A stretch of 64,000 nt of DNA from Lethocerus indicus. Its lineage: Eukaryota; Arthropoda; Insecta; Hemiptera; Belostomatidae. The stretch lies in contig JACDQD010000009.1 of the NCBI GenBank assembly GCA_019843655.1, positions 2,235,204 through 2,299,203 on the forward strand, read 5' to 3'. A program made the position numbers and the translations under genes. The notes below the pieces were generated by a model. The model was given only the letters and a program-made list of their open reading frames with translations, ran no database searches and had not been told where the DNA came from. This document shows positions 24,565 through 37,133 of the stretch, in pieces (the first letter of the stretch is position 1; every line of letters starts with the position of its first letter).

Positions 24565-27500
24565 GAGCTCTTTTGTGCGGGCAATCCGCCGCCGAAAAGG
24601 CATTGGAACAAAGCGGCCTATTGTTTCCCCGGTCTTCTGTCGTCCTCCCCCACTTTTTCACGCCAAGTTGGCCCTCGCGGCCTCTTGGTTTCGTTGACAG
24701 GCGAATTGTAAATCGAGATTTTTCTTTTGGAGAAGCTCGAGGGCTTTGAATATGGCCGTGCGATTATCTGACTCCACGTGGCGAAGTTGACTGGTTTCAC
24801 TGATACTTGATAAAGCATTAGTTTTCAACCACAGTCGGTAGACAACAAGAAAATATTTTCTTACTCAGGAGTTCTTAGTCAACGCGTATAATGGAATACA
24901 ACTTTTATTAAGCTTTAACTGATTATTTCAACGTTATTTCATGAGATCACTGATGAATGAATATAATTCAAAATGCTAATTGTGGTATACTTTATGGGAT
25001 CTTAAAATACCCCTGATTTCTATAGGTTGGAACTGAATCCTATACAGTTGGAACACAACATGAATGCGATGGAATTTTTTCTACCGTCATAAAGATTTTT
25101 CAAAACGCTAAGAGAGCTTGTATATTTTGTTATAATTATTGCAATAATGCACCGAAATGTTGTGAAACACCGGACGTTTCTGGGTACTGGTCACTGTTTT
25201 CCCCCAAAGTCAAATGTCCTTTCTTCCCCCACAGTCCAATTTGGTATCAATTCTCAGGAGGAGATGAAAAGCTCCCGGCGGACCGCCCGCCCGGGTCTCA
25301 ATATTCACTTTGCGACCCCTAAATAGTCTCTCGGCTACCTCATCATTTTTTTTTATTACCTTTGCCATCTTTCATTACTGTGAGCCCCCCATTCCTTAGG
25401 GTCGGTCCCTTTGATGTATTTCGGCCTTGGAGGGGGATCCCTTCGCTCAATCAAACAATTTGTCATCCGATCTCCGGTTTCTGGACACTGGGGCCCGTCA
25501 TTAATCTCCATTTCGACAATTCTTTGTTTTATCTAGAAGTTATTTAAAACAAAAGGAGAAAAATATTAACACTTTTTGAAGACTAAAAGATTAAAGTGAA
25601 CCGAGAAACTGCGCCGGAACTGGGTGTTTTCCCAAGCGGTTCGGCGTGCGCAAACACTGGGGCTAATCATAACGCAACGGGAGCGGACAGGTTATCAGGT
25701 AGGGGATGATGCCTAATCCCGGGGATTAATTCCCAGACCGCATCTGGATCGTGACCGGATAGTTATTATTGTAATTCCCTAATAATCGGGATGTGCATCG
25801 AGTCACGTCGCATTTCAACGCTTCGGCTCCGGCTCTGATTAAACCCGTCAAGCCCATGTACAGTGAGCCCTCCCATTTGTTTTTATTGGACTCAGAGATC
25901 GTTAATTTTTGTTTGTGTTCTCCGCTTTTGTAGGTGACAATGTTTTATTGATAGGAATCTGATCGTTGCCATTAGTACAGTCATAAACGTGTACCGGGTG
26001 TTAAACTATATTTCGGAAACTAGGAATATTGAAAGAAGGACATTTACGAAATATCTTTTAAAGTCATTGCGCGAAAAGTGTGTTCAAAAGTGTACCATAA
26101 GAGAGCCCGCTATCTTAAGAGAAAAAAAGCTAATAAGCTTCATTCAGATCGAATGGACTTAAATGGAAATCAATTATTTGCGAAGAAAACAGCAACACTG
26201 GATTTTCCTTCGGGTCTATTACGGAACTCCTCTCGAGTGACCGTTCCTGCGGAAGCGATTCCGACCCCCGGCGATGGGGCCGTGCAAATCCCTCCCCATC
26301 TCGTTCTAAACGAATAACTAGATAAGGGGGTGGATAAATTCGATGCCGGTTATTAAATTTGAGAATTTAATAGAGCGACGGATAGGCGACCGTTGGGCCG
26401 TAAAACGCGGCTTCAGACGTGCACTCGATCCTATCTTTATTTCATTAATCGGTGAACGGGGGAAAATACAAAGGAAAAAAAACGACACAGAGCTTCATTA
26501 GGGCAGACAACCTGTCGTTCCGAGACGGTGATTAATTACTGAGACATTAAATATTGAATACTTAATGTCGGTTAATTAAATCAGGGGTTGTTAAACAGCT
26601 ACATTTTTTGCCTGTAATTAATTGCAGCCGAATGTCGGTAAAGATGACGTTTTGAGTTTTTTTTGAATATATATAATTCATTACAATTTAAGATACATCC
26701 TATTTTTCACCAAAGAATCACTAATAATTATTAGGCAGCAGTGCAGTAATTGTTTAAATTTATTCCATTAAGTCGTTAGTCACATAATTTTCAATATAAT
26801 ACTCGTTTATATTATGCATTCCGGCTGCAACAGTTCTGCACCGTGTCATGCACTTTAAGCTGTGTTGAGATTTGTGATTTTCATCATCATGTTCTTTGGT
26901 GTTCAGAATGTAAACTTTATTTTTCAATCTGTCGGCATCCGGTCGGGGGGGAGCCTTAGCCTCCTGTTTATTATTCGATGGCCCCGAATAGACCCGCTTT
27001 GTGAGTATTAATAGGGTGATTTTTTTCTCTCGAATATTTCCATATTCTCCATTCTGTGCGCCGACGGGCCTATTTCGTCCGGTTGTATCAGTTTGAGTGA
27101 ATCAATTTCGTGTCCGTTTCGTGTTTAGACTAATTCGAGGCACTTCAATTATCAGTCCGAACACGAAATCTCCTTCATTCCAGATTTTAACCCATCAATT
27201 AGCGCGGGCGATCATGCAATCTTCAATCTGAATTTTATCTCTCGTCTGGGCGAGTTATTCAATTTGCAACAAGAATTAACCCTTTTGTTTTGATTTTTTA
27301 TTGATATCAGAGAAGCATAGTGGCTGTTGATGATGGGTATTCATGATGGTAGGTCCCTAGGAAGAAGTAATTTGATGATATTCGGTTGTTCCGTGTCTCT
27401 TCATAGCGCTCTCCCGGATTCTATATCGGAATAAATCATCTCGGCAGGTTATAAGGAAGAATGAGCCTTCGACGTCCTGTCCGATATTAGTGTCGGGCAT

Positions 27501-27872
27501 TGTATAGTGTCGTTGAATGGGGCGGGAGGAGGTTCGCTGATTAACTCCTTTGTCGTCCCATCTTCGGGCGATATTGGCTCCGGGCAGAAGAGCCCGAGGA
27601 CGCGGGCCTCTCGGAGGACGGGGCATAATTTCCAAGATGCCGAAAGGGTGAATATCCTATTCATGCCTGGGTAGGCATGCCCGATCCGGTAGTCGAGGAA
27701 TGCCTACACCTACCACTGCGGCCTAGGCCCGAGGGCGGCTCCTTCATTAGAATTCCGATTAGTCAACAAGGTTTGTCCGCTTTCCCACTCTGTCCGCCCG
27801 TTTCACTCACCGATTTCTCAACCTATTCCTCAGGATATAACCTCTGTTAGACATATTAAAACTCGTCTGGTG
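22831..27872. other. 5 kb with no supportable gene
   Basis: All frames are below 100 codons. The plus-strand frame at 26078-26317 (79 codons, Lys/Arg-rich start) has no recognisable domain. GC-rich blocks alternate with TAATTA-rich stretches (for example 25610-25860 and 26330-26660), a texture often seen in intronic or intergenic regulatory DNA around animal developmental genes. This is an impression only. The CT microsatellite at 24.5 kb is listed separately. Confidence 0.45.
24496..24562. repeat. (CT)n microsatellite
   Basis: Compound CT array whose last 34 bases (24529-24562) are uninterrupted. AGAGCTC-type motifs lie on both sides (TTAGAGAGCTCT left, TTAGAGCTC right), giving weak dyad symmetry around the array. 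Confidence 0.95.
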
Positions 27873-27874
27873 TA

Positions 27875-28470
27875 CGAGGTCTGTTCAAAAAGTATCGCGA
27901 ATTTTTTCAAAAATTATTTATTTCTTTACAAATATCTATTTTTTCCCCTTCAAAGTAATCCCCACCAGATATTATACACTTGTGCCGACGTTTTTCCAAT
28001 CATCGAAGCGCTTGAAAAATTCATTTTTTGTGACTTTGTTAAGCTCCATTTTCGATACCGGTTTTTATCTCCTCAATTGTAGCGTAGCGTCGTCCTTTCA
28101 TGTGCCTTTTTAGTTTTGGGAACAAGAAAAAAGTCACAGGGGGCCAAATCCGGTTAATACAGTGGCTTCGGCATTATTAAGCTGTTGTTTTGGCCAAAAA
28201 TACTTAATTTTTACGTACTTAATTTTGTTTTTCACACAAAATTTGACACAGATTCTCCGATCCATTTTTCGGAACGGGTAAAAATCGAAGCCGAACCAAA
28301 AAAAACGTGCAAGAAAAGCGGCTTTAAATGATTAACTGAACATTCACAACTGCTGATATTGTCGGCATAAGTGAAATACACGTGTACAAACATGCTACAA
28401 AAAAACCGTAGATTGAATATACTTACTTCGCGGAAATCTAAAATTCGCGATACTCTTTGAACAGACCTCG
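27875..28470 (-). mobile_element. Internally deleted mariner element with intact ends
   Basis: A 596-bp element bounded by TA on each side (27873-27874 and 28471-28472), the target duplication of Tc1/mariner transposons. Inverted ends of about 28 bp begin CGAGGTCTGTTCAAA and continue to ATCGCGAATTT, with one mismatch (AAAAAGTATC versus AAAGAGTATC). Full-length insect mariners are about 1.3 kb, so more than half is lost. The transposase reads on the minus strand and is described separately. The ends look usable, so the copy could in principle have been mobilised by a relative's transposase. Confidence 0.95.
27907..28265 (-). pseudogene. Mariner transposase relic: N-terminus fused to C-terminal catalytic region
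   Basis: The frame starts at ATG 28265 with MDRRICVKFCVKNKIK, a typical mariner N-terminus. After a deletion it picks up at FLAK...MPKPLY, then a stop where Ser is expected, then PDLAPCDFFLFPKLKRHMKG, whose Asp is the third residue of the mariner catalytic triad (family knowledge). Further blocks are RRYATIEEIKTG, a frame change, KNEFFKRFDDWK, another frame change, and HKCIISGGDYFEGEKIDI, ending at TGA 27907-27909. The helix-turn-helix region and the first two catalytic Asp residues are gone. At the deletion junction (about 28203-28226) AAAATTAAGTA is repeated directly, consistent with microhomology-mediated loss. Confidence 0.93.
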
Positions 28471-28472
28471 TA

Positions 28473-31400
28473 TGTCTGTGATGAAATTGAGTATGTTCCA
28501 CCGTTTTAGAAACACGAATACAGAGTTATTGATATCGTTGGCTTAGAAAAAGTGCGGAATTAGGAATAAGGATGCTGATGGGCGTGTAAGTACCTCATTG
28601 TAGCAAGCGGTCCAACTCCTGGCGAACCTCCTCGGATAAAAATAAAAAAGTAAATTTTATTTGTGATAAATATGTCATGCTTTTCAGTCTGTATTTAAAT
28701 TTACATCGACGGAAACAGCGGGCGAGCGAATGTCAAATTACTTTTTTTTCTGTGCACACAATAATAACCGGAGCGGGAGGGTATGGGGAATATATATTGG
28801 AAAAGGGATGCACAAATATTTGCCTTCAAAAAGGTCCTTTTGATGGGGAGTTCGTACTGTCGGATTTTCTCCGTTTCACCGTTAAAAGGCGCCGTTGCCG
28901 ATTCCCGAATCCGGAATTGATTTCCACGGGATAACTCCCACGCCCACCCCGCCCGAAGTGCCCGGGGCTACCAATTTAAAAGCGTTATCGGCCATCATTC
29001 CTCATCCATCTTGGGTCCGCGGTCTAAATACCGCCTTGAGGCCTTCAGGCTTCTCAATCTGTTCCGCTCCTGCCGTTCCCCCGTTTCGTCAATCCACTTG
29101 TCGATGTCCCCGACGAGTTTTTTCCTCCTCCCCCCGTATTTTTTTCCATTTATCAACCGCCCTCCCCCTCGCCCTCGCGATAGGCCTTAGTGCACCCCAG
29201 TTCTCATGCCGTCATTATGTCCTGGACAATTTAAAAAAAAAGAAAAATGTCACAATCCTGTTCTTTTAATGGCTTTGCAAGGTTTTCACTTTTAAAAGTT
29301 CGGCTATAATTTAATTCAAATTTCTCAGTTACTTTTTGAAGCGTGATGAAACTGAAACTCGCGCAGGGGACGATGAATTGACAAATCTCGTAAAGTGTTA
29401 TTCTAAGTAAACCAATATAGATTCACTTTATAGAACTTTATAGATTGGTCATTTAAACTTACTATTTTGATGAAAAATGAGGTTGAAAATTTCGGTAATA
29501 TCGTGGTACATAAAAACATTTCCAAACGTCTTGGAATATAATTGCAATATATTTTTGTTCTGTCGATTGAAAAGTTTCTGCTAATCTAACCTGGGACCGG
29601 CCTCTCATCATTAATATTTCATTTATTAATTTAAAATAATAGTGATTAGCTTTATGATCACTGTTTCGGTCACTTATTTCTGGCGGTGGATGCAATGTAA
29701 ATATTATCTGTTTCAGTTTAACCGATTTAGGTAACGAGCACTTCTGTAGTGCGAGCGTTTGTGAAAGTTAAAGTGGACGGATCGGCCATTCGTTTACCTT
29801 GATGCTGACCCATTTTGATCTTTCCGATGTCTGATAAATGTGTTCCCTTTGCGCGCGCCAGTTTTATTTCATGTCCTTCACACGGTATATACAGCGGTAT
29901 ATAGTCCTTTAAACGGGCGCCTGTCCATTACGTCCAAGTACTCAGGGCGGAATAAGGACGAACTTTTTCAATCCTCTGAGGGCAAGTTTCCCTTTTGTAG
30001 GGGAAAAACGTTTCGTTCCGGAAAACTGATCTAATTTTCCCCCTTACCGTTTTACCCAAACTCTTACCCAAATAAGACATTCCAACATGGAGTGTCATGA
30101 CGTGCTGTTGTGTGATGAGCAATAGTGTTTCAAATTTAGTTATTTAGACAAATGTCGAAACGATATATCTGGTATTTTAATCGGTATAAACACCTAGCCG
30201 GTCGTATGACAAGTCCTATTCAGAAGGCTCGTTGGATATTACAAAAAGTACGTGTTAAAGAACAGTTGAGTAGGGGCCACCTCCTTGTGTAAAGTACCAT
30301 TGGAAAAATTAAAAACTCACTCCCTCCCCGTTACTCTCTTTCCCCCTTCGTTGTTACGAATTGCAAACACGCACCGGAAAAACCTTTCCCCCGTTTTCAA
30401 TCCAAGAATGAGGAGTTTGACCGGGTATTATTTAGCGAAGTGTACCTGGGGACGAGGATCGATGGCTGGCGGAACCTCCTCTTCGGGAGATAATTCGAGT
30501 GGACGGAGTGGTGCTTTTAAAGGATGGCTTTTGTTTTTTTTTTTTATTCCACTCTGTTGGATTGTAGTCTTATAAAATTGGACGGGTATTGTCAAATAAA
30601 TAATGGCCGTACCTCCCACCTAGGTTAAACTGACGTTGAATCTGAAAGCACTTATTGTATGTATCCAGCACCTGAACTTTGCGAACAGAAATGTTCCAAC
30701 TTTTACTTCTGAACAAAAGTAATACGGACGATTGAGTCGCTTCTCGGCACTACTGTATTGAAGATTGCAAGAATAATGTTGCAATCTTGTCAGTAGATAA
30801 AAAACAAGGACATTATACGTGTTTAATTAAACCGTGATAAAAATAATAATTCGTTGTAATTAATATAAAATGATTTGTTAGAATTCGGCTTGACAGAACG
30901 CGGCAGAAACATCTTAAGGTGGGGGCTTTTAGATGCGTATCAATTTGAATAATGGTCAACGTCGCTTGAATATTTATAACGCGTAATATATCGCCTCAAA
31001 TTATAGACAACTGCTTTTAATTCGCCCCATTAAGATTTCATTTATTAATTCTTGCCTCTCGCGACCGCCTCTCCATTGTTCCCCGAAGCGTCAACACATT
31101 TGTACCGTTCGCAATTGAAGGCCCTTATTCACCCGGCAATGAATTAACGATTACGTCGCCGAACATCAATATATCTTTTAATTGTCCGGGAGGTTATCCA
31201 TTGTTATTCAACGCCGCGAGGGTGTCTAAGAAATTTACATTGAATTATTTGCATTCTGTAGAACACGTAATAAACAAGCGAAAGTAATTATAGTACCCGT
31301 AGTAGTAGGTGAGGGTAGGTTATCGGTGGGGTATAGTACCGACGGTAGGGACTTTGCTCCTAAAATTAATTTAGAATTTAATGTTAGAGAACCAAAACTA

Positions 31401-32799
31401 TTGCAAGTGCCATCTAGAAGAGAGAATGAACTAAGAAAAGTACCGATGCTAAGTGCGTACTGTCTTAATCGGTTTTTTACACGCCTGCATGTACCCTTGT
31501 TTTAACCCGCTTATTTGCGTTATTATCGGCATGAAATTATGTTTATGTTTAAACGTAAGATTCCTAGGATTTCATTCAGGTATTTGCGCGTCCGAGTTGT
31601 CTTAACTTACTTCCGGGCTCGCCTCATGGAGATCGGACCTGCGGTATACGCGGATAGCGTACGATTTACGTCAGTCGAGCACCGGGTTTTTCGACGGGCC
31701 CCCCTTAATTGGATTCCTGTCCTATTGGGGTGGCGGGCCGTTAAAGGCCGGACAAAAGGCTGTCGGGGATTCCTGGGATATTTGCCGTTGGGGGGAGATC
31801 CCCGGGAGTCGGAGAGGCCCGTTGTTGACTGACTTTGCCGATCAGACCGACCAGAAAACGCAATTCCGCCCCCCCGAAGGACGCTAGAAATTAAATTGGA
31901 CTCCTCTACCGGCGGCCTAGCTCCCTTCAAAGGGCCTCCTCATAGGGGAGGTTATTTTTATCTACACTATTGAGTTTGAGAAGATTTCGTTTCACATTTT
32001 TTTTATCCCCGTGTTGACTGTGCATTAGTCGCGACCGTGGGGGGTTTAAAGAGGATGGGCTAAATCGAATTTATCGGAATTCGATCCGACCCCTCGTCTC
32101 TTTTTCGTCTATTTATTTGGTTTATGCCGCCGGTCGGAAATTATATGGCTACCGTCTGGCTAACATCTTTATCCTTTCAACTATCCGTTCTGAAAGACTC
32201 AGTCAACTCCCCGATTTCCTGACCGCCAGAAAAAGAAAAACCGTATCATAAATCGAGTCAATTATTTCGATTTTCTTTGTCAGATTCGATTCCCCCTGTA
32301 ACAAGACCATGCAATATCTGACCTAGTTTCGTCCAATAATCATAGTCGCTTCTTCGTCGAAGGATCGATTGAGCCGTCGGATGCGTCCCCTCCCGGTTTG
32401 GGGGACCAAACTCGAGAACAACAGTAATTTATTTCATTGATTTTCTTTGGATATATCCAGAATTATACATAACGTATATTGCCGGTCAATTTTGGATAGA
32501 GATACGGTTTTTTGTCTGTATTCGAAACACCCAACAAGTGTTTTCTCTTAGTGTATATACCAAATAGCAATAATATGTTATCCTGTCAGATAAAATTCAC
32601 TTCCGTTTAATAATTTGAGTCAGTTAAGCCTTCCAGTTCACGTGCTCTACACTATATAAAAAGTATGTTGTAGCACCGAAATTCGACTCGAATTTTAATT
32701 TAATCTCAGGTCGAGAATATGTCACTTTTATTAATTTCCACAATTGAGGACAACTGTTTCATATATTAAATAACTTCTGTTGGGAAAATAAATAATAAT
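28473..32799. other. 4.3 kb with no supportable gene, upstream of the exon
   Basis: The longest frame is 124 codons (28895-29269, plus), Pro/Ser-rich in GC-rich sequence and not recognised. A GC-rich block at about 31600-31930 opens frames of 105 and 107 codons on opposite strands over the same bases, a sign of composition, not coding. Homopolymer T-run at 30534-30544. If the exon at 32818 is real, at least the part nearest to it is intron. Confidence 0.45.
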
Positions 32800-32817
32800 A
32801 TTTTCTTCTTTTTCCAG

Positions 32818-32908
32818 GTGAAAGTGATGAAAGTGAGCTGTACACCAGATGAAAATGGCAGAACTACCACCACGACCATCGAGGGAATCGAACTCCTCCT
32901 ACATGGCG
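32818..32908 (+). CDS. Candidate internal coding exon, 91 nt, unknown gene
   Basis: The only convincing host coding sequence. A polypyrimidine tract (TTTTCTTCTTTTTCC, 32801-32815) runs into AG at 32816-32817, and a consensus donor GTAAGT starts at 32909. Of the three frames only one is open. It encodes 30 residues beginning VKVMKVSCTPDENGR, passing through a run of five Thr and ending IEGIELLLHG. The last base starts a split codon, so the flanking introns are phase 0 and phase 1. Codon choice (ACC, ATC, GAG, CTC) is more structured than in the surroundings. I do not recognise the protein or see a domain, signal peptide or membrane segment. No partner exon was found, so introns would exceed about 30 kb on both sides. 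A chance exon-like match cannot be excluded. Confidence 0.6.
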
Positions 32909-33116
32909 GTAAGTCGAAACAGTATACAGTATTTAATTCATAGAGTTCCCCGAAACTGTGAGTTTCGTCTCTGGTACTGAATTTCTTGGCTTTTCTGCGC
33001 CGTTTTAAACGCGGCCATCTCGGATAATGGAGTTTGGACCTCTCACGTTGGCTCCTCTTATTGTAATTAAGAGGAGTGGGGTCGAGCCGACCTCATTTTG
33101 TCTATCTCTCCTTTTC

Positions 33117-33134
33117 GCTCTCTCTCTCTCTCTC
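33117..33134. repeat. (CT)n microsatellite, short
   Basis: Nine uninterrupted CT units about 200 bases after the candidate exon's donor site. Confidence 0.85.
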
Positions 33135-33950
33135 ATTGTTTATTGACTCTCCCGTACCCGGGCTATTTGCCCTAATCAAGAAGAACCGTTCCGGCCTCCC
33201 AACAGTCTCCGAGTTAACAGCTTTCAGCGGCGAAGGAATTACCTTAGCGGGAAACTCAACGCGCGCGATATGTGTAACGCCTAATAAGCCGAACCGGGTT
33301 TCCAGTATTTCCAGTATGTCAGCCTCCTTAGATCCGAGGTTTATTCATATTTTACCCCAGTTTGGAGAAATATATGATACACAGATGCTGACCTTCATTA
33401 CTACACTTTCGGAATGAAACATTTTCTTGTCGCTACACTGTACTTATTTACGGAATTTAAAAGCACAGTTTGATATGACTGATCTTATTTCTGTGAATTC
33501 CGACGAGATATTAAATTTTCCGGAAACAATCTTTTAATGTCTCGACTTATCTCTCATGAGATAATAGCTCGCTGCAATCTATATACAAGCTATACAATTC
33601 TAGGGAATGATAAAATTGTAGCGAAAAGTTGACTGGGGCTCAACATTTTTTATAGCCCGGCGGGATATTATCATCGCCTTAAATCTTCTTCTTTCGGTGC
33701 GAGAAAAAGTTTCGCAGTCGGGTCATATTTTACAACTTTTCCTAATATAATCGTCGGTTTCGTTAGTTTTTGAAATATAACTGAAAATCATTTTTCACGG
33801 ACGTAGTTTGAATATGAAACGGGCGATTAGGGCACTTCTTTATTGTCATTAAAGAAATAATAATAGAAAAAAATAAAGGAATTTAAAAACATAAAATAAC
33901 TTAATCTGTACCGTGAAGGGTGTACAATTCAGGAAATTGTTTTTATTGAG

Positions 33951-33952
<2 letters not shown>

Positions 33953-34004
<52 letters not shown>
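33953..34004. repeat. (AT)26 microsatellite
   Basis: Fifty-two uninterrupted bases of alternating A and T, the purest long array in the window. Its perfection suggests recent expansion and probable length polymorphism. Confidence 0.97.
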
Positions 34005-34007
<3 letters not shown>

Positions 34008-34754
34008 TTAATCCCGATAGTGTCCCCTGCCATTATTGTAAGTGTTTTACGACTCTCCCTTCCCCTTATTGTCTTACGGGGTGTAAGGGCCCCGAGGACA
34101 AGTGAAAATGTTCCGGGAACTGATAAAAGAGAAATTTACGATTTTTTTTCGTCCCTGGCCGTTGGGCAGATGAAGGGGGCTTTGAATTTAATTTTGAGAC
34201 GCTCATAAATCGGTCGGAGACCCGCAGCCACCTGAGGCCCACCCCGCAACTCGCACTTTTTAATAGCCCCCCACCCCGATGGCTTTTTAGGGTGGCGCAC
34301 CGACTCCTCATCTTAAAATAAGCAGGGGGGGAGGTGGCGCTTCAGAGCTGTGAAATATTAATGCCCCGACGCCATAGCCGAGCACAGTCGACGGGACTAC
34401 CGTACGCCACTCCTGTGAAGGCCGACTCTCGAAGCTAACTCTACATTACGGCGGTGTCCTCCGGGGGATAATTAGAAGTAATTGTAATGGAAGGAGCAGG
34501 GCCAAGGCGGAGGAACCCGGTGCACTTATCTTTATTTCGCGTTCTCTCTTCTTTTCGCGCCTCTTCCTTATTTTACGGCCGCCGTAGTAGAATTGCTCTC
34601 GTAAATCGCCGAAGGGGCGATTTTCCTTCCCGCGGGGGGTAATTAAGCTTTAAAATATTGGCCCTGTAGAATTCCTCGCGAAACTCGTACAACTCTTCGA
34701 GTTGACTTTGGCGATACCTCCAGTAGGGCCTACAGTCTTGTACGAGGCGGAGGA

Positions 34755-35545
34755 GCCAAATTTCAGAGAAAATATCGATTGCCAATAGTATATTATAATA
34801 GGCTTTTTTCGTATGAAATTTAAGAAACTCCGTGGACTTTGGACACGTCGCAGTATTCGCTGGTTTCACGTCCGCCACCTTTTTCTGCCCTTTTCGAGCA
34901 GACCACACAGTGCCTCTTTGGACCTCTTCTCAAAATATGAAGTCTGGTCTCTGGTGGTGCGGAAGTAGATGGCCTACTTCGGAGATCTTTGTAGTCACCC
35001 ACTAATTGATCCACTAAAGTTTTGATAAACTTTAAATGGCTCATAGGTTTTTCGTTATTCTTTTTTTTATCGCTTTATATAAAATGTATCAGTTAATTGA
35101 ACATATCTCCATTCCCCCAAAAAAAGAGTTTTCGCCAATATTTCAGCGATTTTCGTAGGAAGCAATATGAAAAGGCATACTGATCTGCACGATCAACCCC
35201 TCCCATTATTAATTTAGTATAATTAATGACAACGTTTGGTTTATCTTTGATGATAACTCCATCACCCTTTGCCATTCTTCTTATGGATGTGGTTCCTGCG
35301 TTTGCAGAGGTACTCAGCATTGTTACACTTCTTTTATCTTTCCAAGCAAGGAGCATATTATTAGAATATTGTACACGTAACCAGTTTCCGAGTCTGCCAA
35401 ATATTCTTATTCCCCATTTTGTTGGTTTGTTTGGGTTATATGTTATAAAGCATATTTTCCCTTTGAATTTTACAACTGATTCATCTGCACAGATGTTTTC
35501 ATTTGGTATAAAATATTTTGAAAAATTCTTTTGCAAGTTCGGCAA
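34755..35545 (-). pseudogene. Broken piggyBac-type transposase, C-terminal half
   Basis: Minus-strand remains of a DDE piggyBac transposase (DDE_Tnp_1_7 family). The 150-codon frame at 35545-35093 has ADESVVKFKGK (residues 20-30, Asp21 matching the second catalytic Asp), then PNKPTKWGIR, WKDKRSVTMLST and MGGVDRADQ (Asp118 matching the third). RKSLKYWRKLFFWG follows. After frameshifts in G- and A-runs near 35055-35120, the frame at 35044-34820 continues with MSHLKFIKTLVDQLVGDY and the cysteine-rich tail HCVVCSK...YC. Another shift leads to TCPKSTEFLKFHTKKAY. The N-terminal half with the first catalytic Asp is missing and no TTAA-flanked ends were found. It is a fossil without activity. Confidence 0.93.
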
Positions 35546-37121
35546 TCGGAGCGCCGGAGCCGCGCCAACGGAGTGGTAAGGGTGAAACCTCGTTAGTTGT
35601 CTTAGTGACGAAATGTCAGTGATAATTTGTAATTACTCCCCTTTTTTATAATGCCTATTGTAGGCGATGAATTAGGCCGGGTTGGTAGTTAGTGGGAATT
35701 AACAGTTGGGCGATTACTCCAAGTCGGGCGGATTGGTAGTCAGTGCTGGGAATTAATCCGGAGAGAGTGGTCTACCGGAGATCAGGTGTTGGCCGCTGCG
35801 GATTTACGAGCCGCTATTGTTCTTCACGGACGATTGGCCCCCGAGAAGAGTGGGGCACCTCCGAAACTCGGCAGTTGGTGTGCTCGGGCCCCGGGGCACA
35901 CTCCATTAGGCCCGGCTCCCGCCCCCGGGATTAACAACGAGAAGGACTAGAGGGGGGTGGCTTTCACTGCAGGTCTAATGCCGGAGTCGGAATTCTCCCT
36001 CGGGGAATAACGCCGGTTCAGTGAGTTTATCGGCGGGGATGCCCCGACGGGACAACTTGGAACTCGAGTCGGGCAGAGCTTAAAAACTTCGGACTTGGCC
36101 CGCGTTTTATTCCGCGTTAATTTTCCGGCGAGGTCGACTATTCGTGGAATAACGGGCGGGCGGCTTCGCGTTCAAATTTCCTCGTTACAGGACGCGGCTC
36201 GCTAAACGCGAGTTTGGATTATCGCGATTTGTCAGAGGTTGAAGGTCTTCTGAAGAATCATATCGTGTGTTTTCAAGATTAAATTTCAGATTTTTAATGA
36301 TTAGTTGGACACTACGTAATCGAATATGCGAAACTAGAAATGCAATTTTCTAGTGATAACTAAACTATTATTTTGATTTTACAACCAAATATTCATCCTC
36401 GCCCTGCCGTATTGATCCGAACTATAGTTCCGGCTTTGTTAGGGTTGTCTGTGTTAAATTGTACTGGGACATAGTTTATACACTGATGGTAGAAGGGGGG
36501 GGTGCCGTTTCTGCCCTATTGGGTTTCGTCCGCCGGACCCCCGGCCGAGGGACCCCCGTAGTATTCGCGTCGGGGTAGGAAGGCATGCAAATGCGTATTA
36601 GATGCCTCCATCGGTTATAATTAAGGGGCCGCATATTGCGGGGACCGGCGTGCTATGCGGTATTAGCGCCGGGGTGCTCTGTTGTTGTTCCACCATAAAC
36701 CGGACGCCGCCCTGCTATTAACGGAATCACTTGCCCTCTGACCATACTCTACAGCAGACTGGACGCAGTAACCTCTAATTACCGCTAATTATGACTTAAA
36801 CGTCTCCGGCCCTTGTCCCGGCACGGTACACTGTGCTGATATACAGCTTCGAACGCGGTGCTGCATCCTCCTTACGATTATGGGTGGGGTCCTCCGTGAC
36901 CGTTGACCTATTAATGAGTCGCGCCTAAATGAAGCTCTAAGCCACTTAGTAGATCAATACTTTGGCTTTGTCCGTCACTTAAGTATTTCAACTATTTACA
37001 AGTTGGTAATCAAAAACTCCTTTTGATTCGTGTACGCTTTTTTCTAAGAATTCCAATAGCTTTTGATCTAGGATTTTGTTTAAAATACGCGGTGCCTCCT
37101 CTTGTTTTAATAAATACGAAC
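35546..37121. other. GC-rich island and flank; no gene established
   Basis: About 35700-36240 and 36480-36680 are GC- and CpG-rich compared with the surroundings and show no repeats. Frames here are short and unrecognised. At 36988-37121 a minus-strand frame looks protein-like and is discussed as a finding. The GC-rich block could be conserved regulatory DNA or a CpG-island-like promoter. I see no TATA box or start context that decides. Confidence 0.4.
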
Positions 37122-37133
37122 AAAAATTACAGC

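Larger units (their letters stand above)
32909..34749. other. No further exon seen downstream of 32908
   Basis: About 1.8 kb with CT and AT microsatellites and GC-rich blocks (34200-34560). A 113-codon plus-strand frame (33076-33417) begins in a translated CT repeat and is not recognised. Probably intron if the exon is real. Confidence 0.45.

Noticed and set aside
31515..31930. Opposed frames of 105 and 107 codons
   Set aside because: Open on both strands over the same GC-rich bases, as expected from composition.
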